From Dicyema japonicum (Eukaryota > Dicyemida > Rhombozoa > Dicyemidae), in NCBI GenBank assembly GCA_011109175.1, contig RDEW01000002.1, positions 1,470,111 to 1,534,110 of the forward strand: a stretch of 64,000 nt of DNA. Direction: 5' to 3'. The stretch's first letter is position 1. Each line of letters opens with the position of its first letter. Below the pieces are notes generated by a model. It did no database searches. It saw nothing but the letters and a program-made list of their open reading frames with translations, and was not told the DNA's origin. Below are positions 33,405-46,857 of this stretch, piece after piece. Position numbers and translations under genes: made by a program.

Positions 33405-34925
33405 ACTTATTATTATTATTATTATTAAAGCACTTTCACGAAAGCCATAATGATTATAGCCCCGCATGTGCAACACTCAAAGAAACAATATTTATAGTTA
33501 GTCTTTTCCATTTTCCTCTGTCGAATGCGAGTGATCTCAATTCGTCCAGGTCGTCTCCCGTCTTAAATTTTTTCTCACACGATTTAAGTCTTTGTTTAGG
33601 GCTGTCGGAAGTGTCGATCTAGGTCGTCCGCGGAAGGGTTTTTCGCATCTGTCAAAGTAATCTTCCATCGCTTTGTTAGCGGGTGCGTCCGGGTTCATTC
33701 TTAGTACATGCCCAAATAGCCTCCACCGGGCATCTATCACATCCTTGCTGATGTAAGAACACATACACTTGTTGTAGATACCAGTGGTTGATATTCTACG
33801 TGGCCACTCCATTCCGAGTAAGCTTCTTAGTTGCCTTCTATGGAACGAATCCAGTTTCAATAGTTCGTTGAAGGAACTTCCCCATGTCCCAGCGTTATAC
33901 AGTAGGATCGGTTTCACAAACGCGTTGTAAAGCCTGCATCTGATGTCAATTCCAAGTCCTTTGGCCCTTAGCCATCCTTTCTTCAGTTTAGCCATTGCCG
34001 CATTTGCCAGTGTTTTCCTCAGTACATCTTCAGCGTCTCCTAGTAGAGAGCCGAGCTTATTAGTACGTCTCCATCTTTCTTGAGTAATATCGTCTTCTCT
34101 TTTGATTTCCGTAATTTCAGTTTTGTTAACATTTACGCTGAGAAACCATTTCTCAAGCTCCGCAGGTGCATTTTCTAGCAGGTGTTGGAGTGCGGTCACA
34201 TCCCGTGATACAAAATCCACATCATCCGCATAAGATGTCTCTTCTATGTCTCCTATATAGCATTTACGGAGGTCGCGGAGTGCAGATTCAAGGTATATGG
34301 TGAATAGTAAAGGGGAGAGGGAATCACCCTGGGGTGTCCCAATCGTTGTTTTGAAACTGCGGGAAGTTGCTCCTTCTGTCCTCACAGATAGTCTTGTGTT
34401 CGCAAGTAGTAGTCTGATTATCCTAACCGACGATTCATCCAATATTTGCTCAAGCACATTCATCAGTTTCTGTCTGTTTATTGAGTCGAAAGCTCTGGAG
34501 AGATCTATTCCCAACACGGTTGTTGCGCTCTTGAATCTTTGGTGCGTTGCGCAGCGCCATCTGTGGCTCCATACAATGTCTGCCGTAGACCTCCCTTCTC
34601 GGAACCCACTTTGACTTGCTGGTAGGTATAGATTCGCCATACCCTTTATCCGGCTTAGTGCAATGTTTGTCAGCACCTTGCGTATCGAATTCAGAAGTAT
34701 TATAGGCGGAGATTTTCTACTGGTCCTTTTGATTTGTTCGGTTTTTGTATGGGTATTAATAATCCATTTCCAAGTCCTAGATCGGTATTAGTTTCAAGGA
34801 CGGCATTTAGGGTTTTTGCAATTGTGTCGCTAAGTTTTTTTGGCCATATTTTAGGAGCTCAGGGCTTATGTTGTCCGGCCCAGCACTCTTGTTGTTGTGA
34901 ATGATCAGAAGACTTGTGAATGATA
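33405..34925 (-). mobile_element. LINE family B, 5'-truncated copy with long open RT
   Basis: Contains the longest retroelement frame in the window (33537-34676, 379 codons). RT motifs in order: QSGFREGRSTADIVWSH, LGIDLSRAFDSINR, GTPQGDSLSPLLFTIYLES, catalytic YADDVDFVS (34.23 kb), VNKTEITEIKR, LGSLLGDAEDVLRKTLAN, WRLFGHVLRMNPD and RGRPRSTLPTALNKDL. An NKSAGPDNISPELL linker continues to 34.92 kb after a frame change. At the 3' end a tail (GCACATGCGGGGCTATAATC, then ATGGCTTTCGTGAAAGTGC) runs into a TAA microsatellite at 33.41 kb. No endonuclease. Recent compared with the other fragments. Confidence 0.9.
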
Positions 34926-35024
34926 AATCGTACTTATGTATTGGGTACTCAAAAAAACATTATTTCCTTAATATTTATTTAACTACAAGACCACCAAAAA
35001 AGATAGGTCAAAACTAACTAATTA

Positions 35025-35690
35025 GGTGATCCCAGCCTCCAACAACATACGAACTCTATTTCGTCTGGTCTTCTGATGACCCAACTGCATTCCGGAAGCG
35101 CCTTCTCTTCCTTCTACAAAGGAATTCAATCGGCGTGCACTTTTTTTATAACCGACCTAAATTCCTCTGGATGGGCGACCTTTTCTTGAATGGGTTTCCC
35201 AGTTCCTTGCAAAAACGTAGGAAACCCTGGTCATTCTTCTACGTAGCCTCCTCAGAAACGAGGCCGCCATAATTTTCCGCCTGAGAATTCAAACGATCCA
35301 CTCTCGAAGAGGGAATCGTAAATCTCCAATTATATTCAATGGTAGGAACGATGACTTGTTGGTAGACCTTGTTGACGCAAGCAGCAGGGGGGAATGGCTC
35401 TTCTTTATGATCGCCTTTAAAATGTTCCATTTCCGAAGACCCTTGGCAAGCACCTCCTCCACGTGACTTGAGAACGTCATCTGAGAGTCGAAAACTACCC
35501 CAAGGATCTTCTAAGTCCGCGTAGAAGGAATAGAAATATCTCTAAAAAACAGTTTGAGTCCATCTTTTAATCTTCTATCAGTTATGAAAATGGTGAACTG
35601 GGATTTAGATGCTGACACACATAACATATTTGCAGATAGCCAGTCACAAACTCGGTTTAGGTGTGACTGAAGAGTCGAATTTTAGTGTGG
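35025..35690 (-). pseudogene. LINE family A 3' fragment
   Basis: The minus strand shows the RT C-terminal region: MTFSSHVEEVLAKGLRKWNI, then VNKVYQQVIVPTIEYNWRF. It ends with a LLEAGIT-type C-terminus and the GGGATCACCTAATTAG sequence at 35.03 kb, followed by TTAAATAAATATTAA. Frames change several times. Confidence 0.75.
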
Positions 35691-36124
35691 CGGCATGCGG
35701 TTCACCTGTTGTTGTGGTGGCGCCCAGTGCAAGATGTGCACTAAAGAGAACCGTTTGAACTTTTCTACCTCTCTATGTCCTTTGGAAAAGTGGCCTACCA
35801 ATTTCCCTAATAGTGCTTTTGATATTGAAATTATAATCAATTTTTGTGTTTGTGGTTATAAAATTTAAAAAATAAACTCTCATCACATTTCTCCATTAAA
35901 ATTCACTAAATTTCCCGCTATAATTAAAATTATTTTATCATTTCCTAGAAGGTCCAATCCATAAACTTACACTTGTCAGCTATTTTCATTTTGGTTGAAT
36001 TACTGAACTTGTGCGGAATACCAAGTTCAAGGTTACTCAACCTTATTCGCCAGAATCAGAGTTGAGAATATTGTGGACAATAGAATATTATTAGAGTCGT
36101 TAGTTTGTTAGTACGTTTCGGTTG
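35691..36124. other. Spacer, no gene seen
   Basis: AT-rich sequence between a LINE fragment and the end of the EFHC gene. No motif seen. Confidence 0.5.
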
Positions 36125-38608
36125 TTAATTCGTCCCCACAAGCATATCATAAAATAGTCCAAATTTGATAACATCAATCTCATTCTTGTTCTTCTCATCC
36201 ATCCACGTGTCAAATAGACTAAACTCTTGACGTCTCCAATCAAGTACATTCACCAATTTGTTGTACTCAATATTCCCATTGACGTCAGAAAATCTATCAG
36301 AATAACATTGGAGGACACTTTTTCAGAAGAACTTTAATCAGATCAGGGCACAGTGGCATTTTGATAGACTTTATTCCATTCGAAGTCTTATGAACAGAGA
36401 GGACCCCGGTTCTTAAGATAAACCACAAAGTCCACCCGTCAGAATCAGAGTGCTGGAAGAGATTCAGCAATCCTTCAAAATCGTTCCACATATTTTTTCT
36501 CAGTGCTTCAATCACACTCTGAATCACATGGGAAGTGCTGATTTCGTTATCCCCCTTACTGGCATACCTCCTACAATAGTACGGACTCACCTAACCTGGC
36601 CAGAGTCATGATCTCCTGCAAAACGAGGGAAGGGAAAGCTCGGCTTATCAACCCCCTGAATTGATCGTAGTTTAGTTGACTTGGGGATTCTAACTTTGTT
36701 CTTCCCAAAATATCCATGATCTCCTGCTTTCTTTCCCCCATTTCAGCTTTGATCTTGTCGACGATCAAATCAAAGTTCGAAAAGGGGAACTAAAAGTCGA
36801 GGTAACCTTTACCATAGAAGAATAACCTTCCATATAGGCGAAGGCGTAGTCGTCGGCATTTGTGAGGAAAAAATTGAAGGAGTTGATGCTAAGTATGTTC
36901 CCAATATAAAGATCTCGCGTTGAGTAGTACTTCGAGAACTCTGTGTTGTACCGTGGTTGGTCTGGAAGTCTAACCTTTTGCCTCTCCATGAATTTCCCCC
37001 GACGAAGCCTTTTAAATCCCGCCAAATCAAAACCCGAATTATTCAAGGGGTTTTCGAAGATCAAAATTGTGTCGTCGGAAAGGAAGTAGGAAAGAACGAA
37101 AAACCGCTCAGAGTCACTGGGTTTATCAGACATGAGTTTGGCCGTGAAACGAAGGACATTACTGATGTACCCGCATCCCCCAAACTCCAAGAATTTGTTC
37201 AGATCTTTGAAGGGAGGTTTCAGCTCCATCATCAGACAGGAGACCAATGAGTCCTCCTCCGTCCCAAAACCGGTATATGGGGGGAACTTTTTCTCTGGTT
37301 TGGCGAGTTTCGGTTTCTTGTACTCAATCGGTTCGAAATCAACTAAAATTGAAGACACGTGGGTACCCAATCCATAGATTTGGTTGTAGTAGCTCTTGGT
37401 GAAGTCATCACAGCTTATTAGAACGATCCTCCGTCCATAAACATTCAGGATGTTCCCGATTTTGAGATCCGAGTCCGTGTAATAGTCAACATTATACTTC
37501 CCCGTCTATTTCTAGTAAATTGGAGTTGCTACCCTCAAACTGTCCAAAATACTGCGACTTCCAGCTCCCATCGGCCCAAAAACGTTGAGAACCGTCCGTT
37601 TGGTAACAAGACCGTGAATCGGTAACTTCTCCAAGTTTTTTGGGATTCTATCTCTTTTGAGAAAAACAGGGGATTTGTCCCTTCCACAGTTTTTCGAATA
37701 TCGCTACACGTCAATAGAAGAACCAACTTCGAGAATCTCCACAGTGTCGTCCGCCAGGTAGTAATGGAGGATGAGATTCCTGAAATCTCCATAAAGGGAC
37801 TCGGTGTCGTCCCAGTAGCAGTAAAACCGAAGAACCTGTTTATCCTTGGCTAGAAACTGTCCCAACGTGTCGATCACCTGGTAGGGTTTCAGTGGATGCA
37901 TTTGTCCTTCCACCTAACAAATTAACACGTGGGCAACGGAGGATCGATAATTTGTGTAGGGATCATTCGGTAGTTCCTCAGTCTCGTTGATTTTGACGCC
38001 GATTTTATAGAGGAAATTTCGAGTGAAGCGGTCACAATTGACGAGTCTGAAGACTTTCCCGAAAATATTCATATCCATGGCAAGATTGAAGTCCTCGACT
38101 CCCCAGTAGCTGTCTTCATCAGAGGAATCCTTCAGAATTCGTTGTCTTTTGATGACGGTTCCTTATCGAATGGCAATATTAGTTACCCTGAGTTAGTCCT
38201 GAGTTCTTTAGACGAGGCTCAACTACTTGGACAGTGGAATCTTCCAAATAGAAGTAAATCTTGCAGTAATGAATTCTAAACTTCTCCACATTGCTTTCTA
38301 CAACCGACTCCCTGTACCAGCTGTCGAAGCAGAGAACCTAGAATGACCTTATTGTGGACTTTTTTGTCGAAGGCTATCCATGATGGTATCTGGTAGTCAT
38401 ATTTGTTTGAGAATATATTTTCTCGTTTATTTTTAGTCCCTAGAATCGGCTCACCCCCAATTCCCGCCTTTCCGTTGATTAAGATGGGCTCGTCTTGGGA
38501 GAAATTAAAATGCTGTGGTTTGTGGAATTTCTCACATCCAAGCTATATGTACCTCAAATTCATTACTTTTGTGTTGAAACTGTTGCCCGGTAAAAACGGT
38601 AGAACCAT
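36125..38608 (-). CDS. EFHC2: EFHC1/EFHC2-like axonemal protein (three DM10 domains, EF-hand)
   Basis: Structural protein inside axonemal doublet microtubules (Rib72/EFHC family). Ten introns of 22-27 nt leave 747 codons, 746 aa, close to human EFHC2 (749). Start MVLPFLPGNSFNTK (ATG 38606-38608) matches the conserved LPFLPG start. DM10-1: WIAFDKKVLCFDSWY, YLEDSTVQVVEPRLKNSG, VIKRQRI. DM10-2: LAKDKQVLRFYCYWDD, LHYYLADDTVEI, YYTDSDLKIGNILNVYG. The linker YKKPKLAKPEKKFPPYTGFG is typical. DM10-3: VLSYFLSDDTILIFENPLNN, FMERQKVRLP, STRDLYIGNILSINSFNF, NADDYAFAYMEG. C-terminal EF-hand part: LLKKFSDVNGNIEYNKL, ending FYDMLVGTN. Two introns (about 37.36 and 37.92 kb) contain CACGTG. EFHC1 versus EFHC2 is not certain. 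Confidence 0.93.
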
Positions 38609-38869
38609 TTATTTGTCACTTAGAAACTAAATTACTATTTATTTTACTATCATTTATTTTTAGAATTAGATATTTTAATCATTATATTTATTTTGAATAA
38701 ATAATTCTATCTTTTCGATTCACACATTGCTACATAGTCTTTTGGCTGAGGTGGTGAATTGTACTAATGTCTTGAACACACCTGTGTGATTTCATCAACA
38801 CACCCTGGAGAAATCACACTTGCGAGATTTAATGCTAGAAGAATATCCCCTTCTCTTCAAAGAACTCAG

Positions 38870-41335
38870 CTGACCAAGGATCTAGTCCGTATGGAGTTGC
38901 AGATGCTTGCCTTCAAGAGACTAAGCTCAACAGCGATCTGAAGTAGTGGGAAAATACAGGTTAATCTTCCTTAAACCTCAGTGTAGACACTGCGGACAAG
39001 GTTTTACCTTCACAACAGATTTGCAACTCTATCCAAAAGTGCTCGAGTGTCAGTGACAAGATGTCAATATTGCAGTTAATGACCTGGAAACACCTCTAAC
39101 GATCATTAACATTTACGCACTGACAATGGGCATAACTTTGAAACGGCCTTAAGAAATTGAAAATTTTTACTCGGATTTCGCCGTGGTAATGGGGGATATA
39201 CCTGCTTCTCCGGTTTTGCAAAAACTGACTAACGGAAAATACGTTATAAATGGAGAACTAGTAAAATACTCACCACCGTCACTTACCCATTAGTTGTGCA
39301 ATACTCTAAACGACATTTTTACTACAAACATGGGAGTTCCACTTGGACGAGGAGTCCTAATCCCTATACAAAAACTCGGGAAGTCATTTTTGTCATTTGA
39401 AAATCTCGGATCCATAATTCTTCTAACGACTATACGAAGACTACTGTCTTGTCCTTGATGGTATATCACCTACTTGGACAAGTTCTCGGTGGGACAAAGT
39501 GGTTTCAGAAGAGGGAGGTCTACAGCGGATATTGTCTGGACACACAAATGGGTGTGTGCCATGACGCAAAGGTTCAGGAAGGCAGTTTATATTCTGGGGA
39601 TTGATTTATCGAAAGCTTTTAATACTTTTCATAGAGGAACGCTCATGTGACTGCTAGAAACGTTGATAGACGAAGACATGATGATACAGGTTATAATTTC
39701 AAACACGGACTTGGAAGTCTGGGTTGGCTCAGAATGCCCTCGCAAATTTAAAACGCCCAGCCACAAGGTAACTCATGATCACCAATTCTCTTCGTTGTCT
39801 ATATGGGAGCTGGTCTTCGGGATTTGAGAGCTAAAGTTATTCTACTTCTATCTTGGAATTAATATATGCGGAGGCATGGATTGTGTTTCCGAGGACATCA
39901 ATGATCTCATAATTGTTCTTAATCATGCTCCCGGAGTATTTGGTGAGTGGTTTCTGAAAATGAACAAACATAAAACCGAACTTATTACAATCAAACGGGA
40001 AAGCAAACTTACCTGGAGATATGAGGAGAGAAAAAAGGTCGGGTCTTGGCAACCTAGAAGCTGTTGTCAACAATAGCACTAAATAGACTAAAATCGACAT
40101 GGCTGAGATATGTGTATGTTTCAAGAGTAAAAGTACGACTATACGATGCTTTCGTCCTCGGGAACGGGGACTTTGCCATCAATAATGGACATTGATCTAA
40201 AAACATTTTAAAATGGCATTAAAAGACGACGATCATCTAGACAGCCTCTGAAAAATCGCAACCTCGAGAGAGTGTGGAGGTTTCTAATAGACCTGATCAT
40301 TCGAGTGGTGGCACATGCGACGGAAGGATATAAATTTATTATTGCGAACGTGTTTCTGTCAAAATTGGCAAATATGCCTCCAACTTTTTTCCGACTTCAG
40401 GTGGAGGTCCACAGAGAGACTTGCTATCCCTGTCCTTTTTGTCGTCTACCTTGAAGCTTCACTAAGAGAGTCCAGGGCCCTGGTTGGAAACAAGTATGAC
40501 GAAATAATTTATGCGGAGGATCTGGACTATGTTTCTGAGGATACTCAAATAATTCAGCACATGCTCAGCGTACTCCCACACATATTTTCGAAATGGTTCT
40601 TATCCGTAAATCCCGACAAAATGGAGTTTACAGCGTTTACATATAATGACGAGTCATGGAGAAGGAAAAAGAAGGCTGGATCGCTTCTAGGAGACTCTGA
40701 AGATGTTACTCGTAGGAAGATCCTTGCTATGAGTGCACTGATAAAAATATCGTCAATATGGAGCCACAAGAAGAGGATAGGTTTAAACACCAGGCTTAGA
40801 ATATACAAAGCTTTTGTCATCCCAGTACTAACCTACAACTCTAGGATTTGGGGAATCTCTAATCGGGAAATGGACTCCTTCCACAGAGCTCAGCTCAAAT
40901 CGGTAATCAAGATCAACTGGCCTATGAAGATCTCTAATGCATACCTTTATAATAAATGCAAATCTGGCCTGCTGTCACATGATATTTCAAATCAGGATGG
41001 AGTCTCTTTGGCCACGTGTTACGTCTAAATGACCAGGTCCCCGCAAATGTCGCAACGGACAATTACTTCGCACACACAGGAGTCGGATTCCATGGAAGAT
41101 CAAGAACGAAACTTCCGACTATCTTAAATGAAGACCTATCGGCGGTTGGTATGAGACTAACTTCGGCGGACGACCTGAACGACCTAAGAGAACTAGCGCG
41201 CAACAGAGGATCACAGTCGAGGCTGACTGAGAGGATGATTCGGAATACAACATAAGGGAGAGTTAATTAACTTTATGTTTTCTCCGGAGAGCTTTTAATA
41301 ATAATTGCTACCTAGTCGGTCAAACTATTAGTTGC
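38870..41335 (+). mobile_element. LINE family B, long but badly decayed copy
   Basis: Endonuclease remnants LTIINIYAL and FYSDFAVVMGDIPA (39.09-39.25 kb) come first. The RT follows: QSGFRRGRSTADIVWTHKW, LGIDLSKAFNTFHRG (39.5-39.6 kb), MDCVSEDIND, EWFLKMNKHKTELITIKRES. A second RT block at 40315-41028 repeats the palm: EIIYAEDLDYVSED, KWFLSVNPDKMEFTA, KKAGSLLGDSEDVTRRKIL, MDSFHRAQLKSVIKINWP. The end is RSRTKLPTILNEDLSAVG (41.1-41.2 kb), with TTTTAATAATAATTG at 41.30 kb. The palm occurs twice, in partial form, so this is either two nested copies or a rearranged one. Confidence 0.8.
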
Positions 41336-42112
41336 TGCTCTGCCTTATTCATTAGATTGCGGAAGATCAAGGGTAACCTTGTCGGTTGTCCTAAGAAATG
41401 AACTGAAAAGGGATTGAAATCCGCAAATGACCTATTCTTATTGAGGTCGCTATCCTCTCGTCTCTTTTGGGGGAACGTAGAAATTGCTTAATATATCCCT
41501 TACAAGGCATACTTTGTTGAATAATTCCTAAAACTTACACTTTCTTGGAGCCCACCGGCCAGGACCCTGATAGGCCGAGTTAGAAAGACTTTACATATAT
41601 CAACTCCCTGTTCCCTATTAACATCATCTAGGGTGCAGTAAAGACACTATCTGTTGTAAGAAAGCCAAGAAGGTTAATGAGAAGAAATACGAAGGGCGCA
41701 ACTTTTTTGAGACAACTGGAACAATAAGTAGAAACTCTGTCCTTCTTAAACAGTCTGGGACGTCTGACCCCACTTAGAAGCTATAAGTAAAAAATCCAAC
41801 GATCTTATACATTTTGAGTAATCACAAGTAATTTTTGAAATCAAATAAACTTTTTCCAATTGTGAGTGCTGGCGCCGAGATCTCTTAGAGATAGGAAAAT
41901 ATAAATAGAATTCCGATCTTCCCCCTCAACAAATCTCTGGAAACCATGATGAAAATCTTCCACCTAAGAATTAAGTAATGTCCGCGACGGTAGGCAGTTG
42001 TGTTGGGGTTACCAAAGATTCTAAGTATGGGGTTAATAAATATAATCGGCGACCACCAAAAAATGAAGACAAAATGATTTTTATATTAAAATACAGTTAG
42101 TGAGTTAATATA
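41336..42112 (+). pseudogene. Spacer with a family E retroelement remnant
   Basis: At about 41.68-41.80 kb the plus strand reads KKVNEKKYEGRNFFETTGTI and SVLLKQSGTSDP, matching the YEALRD..VVETTGGIS..LKKLG block at 1.8 kb. The rest has no recognisable content. Confidence 0.4.
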
Positions 42113-45100
42113 TTACTTATTTGGGTTGTACAAGTCCTTGATTTTCTCAATACAAGTACTCCAGTACATTGACCACTTATTCCTGTCACTTTTCATGTCC
42201 TCATGGTCTTTATCGACTTCTTCCAATAATCTATTCATAATATTTGCTCTCTAAGAATCACAGACTTGGACATACATCCCCAATCTCACACGCAATCTGC
42301 CGTACCTTTCTCTGAGCAAAATTGTTCCCCCCGTTTTCCTGAGATTCGAACTTTTCCACCATCAGGGAGCTAAACCTTCTATTTTTCGAGTCCGTGGATT
42401 TCCTTATTTTACTCAGATCGTCTTTAATGACGAATAATCGTCATATTCGGTTGACTGTTGACGACTCACCTTTTCGGTTCCCTGGGACCAGTAGAGGAGT
42501 GCCTCAATGGGTTTCCTCTCAGGGGGAAGATCTAACAGTGAGTCTCTCACAAAACCGTCAAAAATGATCTCTTCCTCAGTGATCAAGTCCCCGAAACTGT
42601 TTACGTAGAAGGCAGACAAAGATAAAAAGCTGTCCACAAATTGTTCGGTCACGGAAGCATATGACTTCGTGGGCCTTTACTTTGGCATCCTTAGCAAAGC
42701 TTTGAAGTTCAACAAAGATTTCTTTCTGATGAAGGTCCTCACTCTCAAGCAGACTGTTCAACTTTTCCCGTTGACAAGGATGTCCCAGAATCGGGAAGAG
42801 CTTTCTGTCATAAGATTTCTGTTTTAAGCAACCAAAGAACTTTGTGGAGGTCGAATCTCCCCCAAATCTGTTTGAACTTGTCTTTGTACCCATTTTGCAA
42901 GGTCACCATTGATTCAGAGTACAATTTGGTCATTTGGTCAAAGTCAGACTCAGTAAAATCAACCGAGTACTGCATCAGCTTACGCACGTGGTTGCCATAT
43001 TCTGGATTACGACCAACAGTACCGTTCACACAATTTCGCTGATAAAGGGTTACCTGCTGTAGGAAATTCTCAAGCCTAGTCACCACGGAATTTGAGCTCT
43101 CCTCCAAGTTTTCATTCCCGTCTGCCAGTATCCTCGACTTTGGCTTCCCACTTTTAATTTTGAAGAATGTCTCCCTTTAAATGTCCACGATTACCTCAAT
43201 TTTAGAGGTCAACAGTTGAATGGTGTTATGCAGGATCAGTTTGTTCCTTAACATGAAGTTTTGAGGACCGCTTGGGGGAATCTCAAACTGCTTGAGTCTC
43301 ATCTTCAACTTTTCCCGCTTCGTCATTGTCTTTGTATAAGCACTACAGTCATCCAAGTGTAGTAACCTGAAGAGATCCGATCCCCGACTGGTCGTATCCC
43401 ACTGATCCCTCTTTGAACTCTCTGGAATAAGTCAGAGTAAACCTGTTCTAAGGGGGACTACTGGGAAAACCAGATCAGTGTTGCTAAGAGTTAGGAACCC
43501 TGGCACTTTAAGACTGGACGACTTATTTTGTTTGCATCCTCGTTTTTGGCAGTCCGAATATGACTTCGTGCGGACAATTCAGAGATCATGTTCATTTGTA
43601 AGTCGATACCTTGAGAGTACTTTAGACACTGTAGGTCTTCAGCACGTGCTTTGAACTCCTCAAATATTGGACTCATCTGGTCCTTCACTTCTTCTAATGT
43701 TACTTTCTGCATATTTGCACGTGATTATCAACCTTTTTGTCGTAGTGGGGGAAGCGAGAGTACTCCACAGCATTTTTCATGTTTTCGAGAAATTCGAACA
43801 GCATTTTTGCCTTTCCGTTGCTTTTTGCCGCTTCAGACTTGATTTTGATTTGGCAGTTGGTTAGAATGTTGCCAATTTCCTTCAGGAAGGTGACGTCCCT
43901 CACGTGTTCCTGTTAGCTAAGTTTCAAAGCCTAACCGCCAGCAGATGTTGGCACTCCGAGCATATTTTGGTGTACTGAGTGATCTTCTTAGACTCAGATG
44001 ACTCCAACTGCTCGATAAGGGAGAGTTCAGTGGAGTCAATCTCCTGGGAAACCTTCTGTACCTGAATCCTGTAAAGGGAGACCTCTCCTGTGCTGTAAGT
44101 GCCTCCATCACATATCAATCTACACGTGGTTTGGATGAGATTAACTTGAAAGACTTGACTAATTCAAAGATCTTCTCCCTGTTTTCCCTCATCAAACCTT
44201 CTAAAACAGTCCTGAAATTCCTGTAGGACGCCTTGATCTCCAGACCGCAGTTCTCCATCTCACTTTCATAGTGTGTCCTCACTTTTACGAACCTATCCAT
44301 GGAATGACCTCTCTACTTGGACATGTGATAGGTCTCATCTAGGATTCCTTCCAATCTTGAGATCTGCTCGTAGAGATCAGCTATTTTCGCAGACTGGGAT
44401 TGTTCTAGCATGAAAAGTTCATCCCCCATTTCCTTAAGCCTCCTTCTGACCTCTCCGAGAGACTTGTCAATGCCTCCATAGTGACTGACCAATTGATCTG
44501 CCCCTCATAATAATCAGGGACCTATTCTAAATTTGTAGATGTCGATTTCTATCCTCTTCTTCCGTGGTTTGAGCAAATTCAGCTTTATTTGAAGCTCAGA
44601 CTTGACATCCTCACTCTTTACATCAAAAAATCCAGAAAACCTTAAATTCCACAATGTCACGTGTCTTTTCTTCTATTTGGACCTTCCACCTGACGTACCT
44701 CTCATCAAATATATATTCGATGCTGCAAAGTCACCGAAACCTTACCTTTTGACGACATTTTCGAAGAAATCCTCAGAAATCGACAAACTGTCCTCAAACA
44801 GATCGAAGACATGCCGTTTCGGACTTCTCGGCGAGGTCCCCGGCTTTTTTGCCTGTTTGACCACCTACCGACTAACTCTGAGTTTCAAAGTACCGGATAA
44901 CTGGAGAAATACTTATCATGTGACTTTTTGATCTCCACAAGTATGGAGTCAATGATGTGAGGGTACGAATTGAGGAAGCTGATCTGACTTTTGGCAAATT
45001 CATCATAACTGCCAGTCTCCACCACTAAAACCTGGTTCTGATCTTTTCCAAGCATTCCGTGACTCCCTCATAGTTCTCCCTCAACTGGTCCTCCGTCCAG

Positions 45101-46857
45101 TTCTGCCGCATGTCCTCGATGTACTGGGAGATCCGTTTTTCGATATTCTCCACTTAGAATGCAGTCTACCTCCAAATAGTCCTTGTTTTCCTTAATGTCC
45201 ACCAATATTTTTCTGTTCATCTCCTCGAATGACAAATTGAGTGTCCTCTCGTTGTTTTTGGACAGTTTTAGTGCTTTTTCGACAAAGACGTAGTTCTCCA
45301 GTATTTTTTTGTTGATGTTCTTCTGGAATGTTCGAAGTTTTTTCTATTTGTGGGGGACCAACCATCAGCAAAGTGGAGTCAGAATTCATTAAATTTGTCT
45401 TCTTTTTCAGAATCCCCATAAAATTTTCGAAAAACTCTTCAATCTTGGCCTCATCGTCCTCAGTCTCGAAGACTTCCCTCAGCGAGATCTGAGATATTCA
45501 CTGAAAATACCATAAAAGTGCTCTTTTGGTCCTTCAATTCCTGTATTTTTGCGAGTTTTAGATCAGTCATGTCCTCCTTTAAAGAATTTACGAGATTTTC
45601 TAGGTTAATCACCCCCAAACCATTCTCGGCTTCGATTTCCGGGAGATTTCCGTGAATCTCTCCCAAATAGATGTCCAGCTGCTCAAATTCCAACGACCTG
45701 CCATAAAATTAGCCAAAACTTGAATTTTTCGAACAAAATTTTGACTTTTTGTTTGATTTCGATAAATCTGGCGACATAAGAGTCTAAACATTCCTCGAAA
45801 ATTTCATAAATGTTGCAGGAAACACCGTCCACGTGGGTTCTATGGGTTGATAATGAGGAGTAAGTCACATGAATCGATTAATAGCCTCTTCCATGTTTTC
45901 ATTCCGCAGATTGACCTTCACCAAAGTCCACTTCTCCGAGAGAATGAACTCGTTCTCAATGTCCCGGGCTCTCAGGGACTTTACGAGGTCAGCGTATTTG
46001 CCGTAGTTGGCCACAACGGAGTAGTTGAACATCTAAAATCACGGATTATGGAGTACCAGGGACTCTTTGTCCAAAATATCGTCAATTTCCTTGGGAAGGA
46101 GGTGGGCAATATCAACGAGACTGTTTCTGGTCACCTCCACGAGTTCGACCATCTGAAATATACAACCGGGACCACGCTATCAAGTCTTGTCTTCTCGATA
46201 TCCTTCAACCCTCTGTAGTAGGACTGAAGATCTTCTCTTTTCTTCTCATAGAGGTCGGTAAATTCCTGTCTCGTGTTCTGGAGCTGTTCGTATTTGATCT
46301 CCCCAATCTACCTAAGTCCTTGTGCATACATTTTCCAGATTATCAGAGATTCTGTCTATTTTAGTCTGCCATCTATTCAGTCTGGAGTTCATCTCCAAGC
46401 ACAGTCCTTCAACTTGGGAGTAAATTTTCTGAAAATACTAGAAAACCGTACATTTTGGATTTCCAGTGATCTTCTTTGATATTCTTCGAGCGTATTTTCG
46501 TGTCTGAAACATTAGAAATGCCAACCTGTGGGCCTTATTCTCCATATATCTCCTAATGTACTTGGAAGACTGCACACGTGGCTCAACTAAAGTAATAAAA
46601 TTTCAGTTACGGCTTATATCAGAGAGTTTTCTCACTAATTCGATATTTTGACGTCTTTCAAGGTCCTCAGTAAGGGACTCGGCCAGGTTGCTCCTTGGAG
46701 TTTTGTCAGGGACAACATATTTAGGCTCAGAATTCTTATTTTTGTATAAATTTAGGGATTTGACCAGATTTGTCTCCCATAAGACAGATATTACCTGTGC
46801 TATGAATAGGGGACGGTAGACACTTTGTTTGGCGTCCATTTGGATGTTTATTTCCAT
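42113..46857 (-). CDS. Large coiled-coil protein, candidate CCDC180-like
   Basis: About 4.75 kb with many micro-introns; I placed eleven (22-29 nt) and more exist. The start MEINIQMDAKQSVYRPLF is at 46855-46857. Early exon blocks: ESLTEDLERRQNIELVRKL, VQSSKYIRRYMENKAHRLAF, ENTLEEYQRRSLEIQN, IYSQVEGLCLEMNSRLNRW, EQLQNTRQEFTDLYEKKRED, MVELVEVTRNSLVDIAHLL, DLVKSLRARDIENEFILSE. Later blocks: VTLEEVKDQMSPIFEEFKAR, KSEAAKSNGKAKMLFEFLEN. The C-terminus is NRLLEEVDKDHEDMKSDRNK, then WSMYWSTCIEKIKDLYNPNK and TAA at 42113-42115. It is almost all helical, charged and heptad-like. The helical make-up and the W..YW..I.KIK.LY end suggest CCDC180, a sperm/ciliary protein; this is a weak guess. Dynein tail or docking proteins are alternatives. 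Introns at about 43.72 and 44.12 kb contain CACGTG. Confidence 0.75.
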
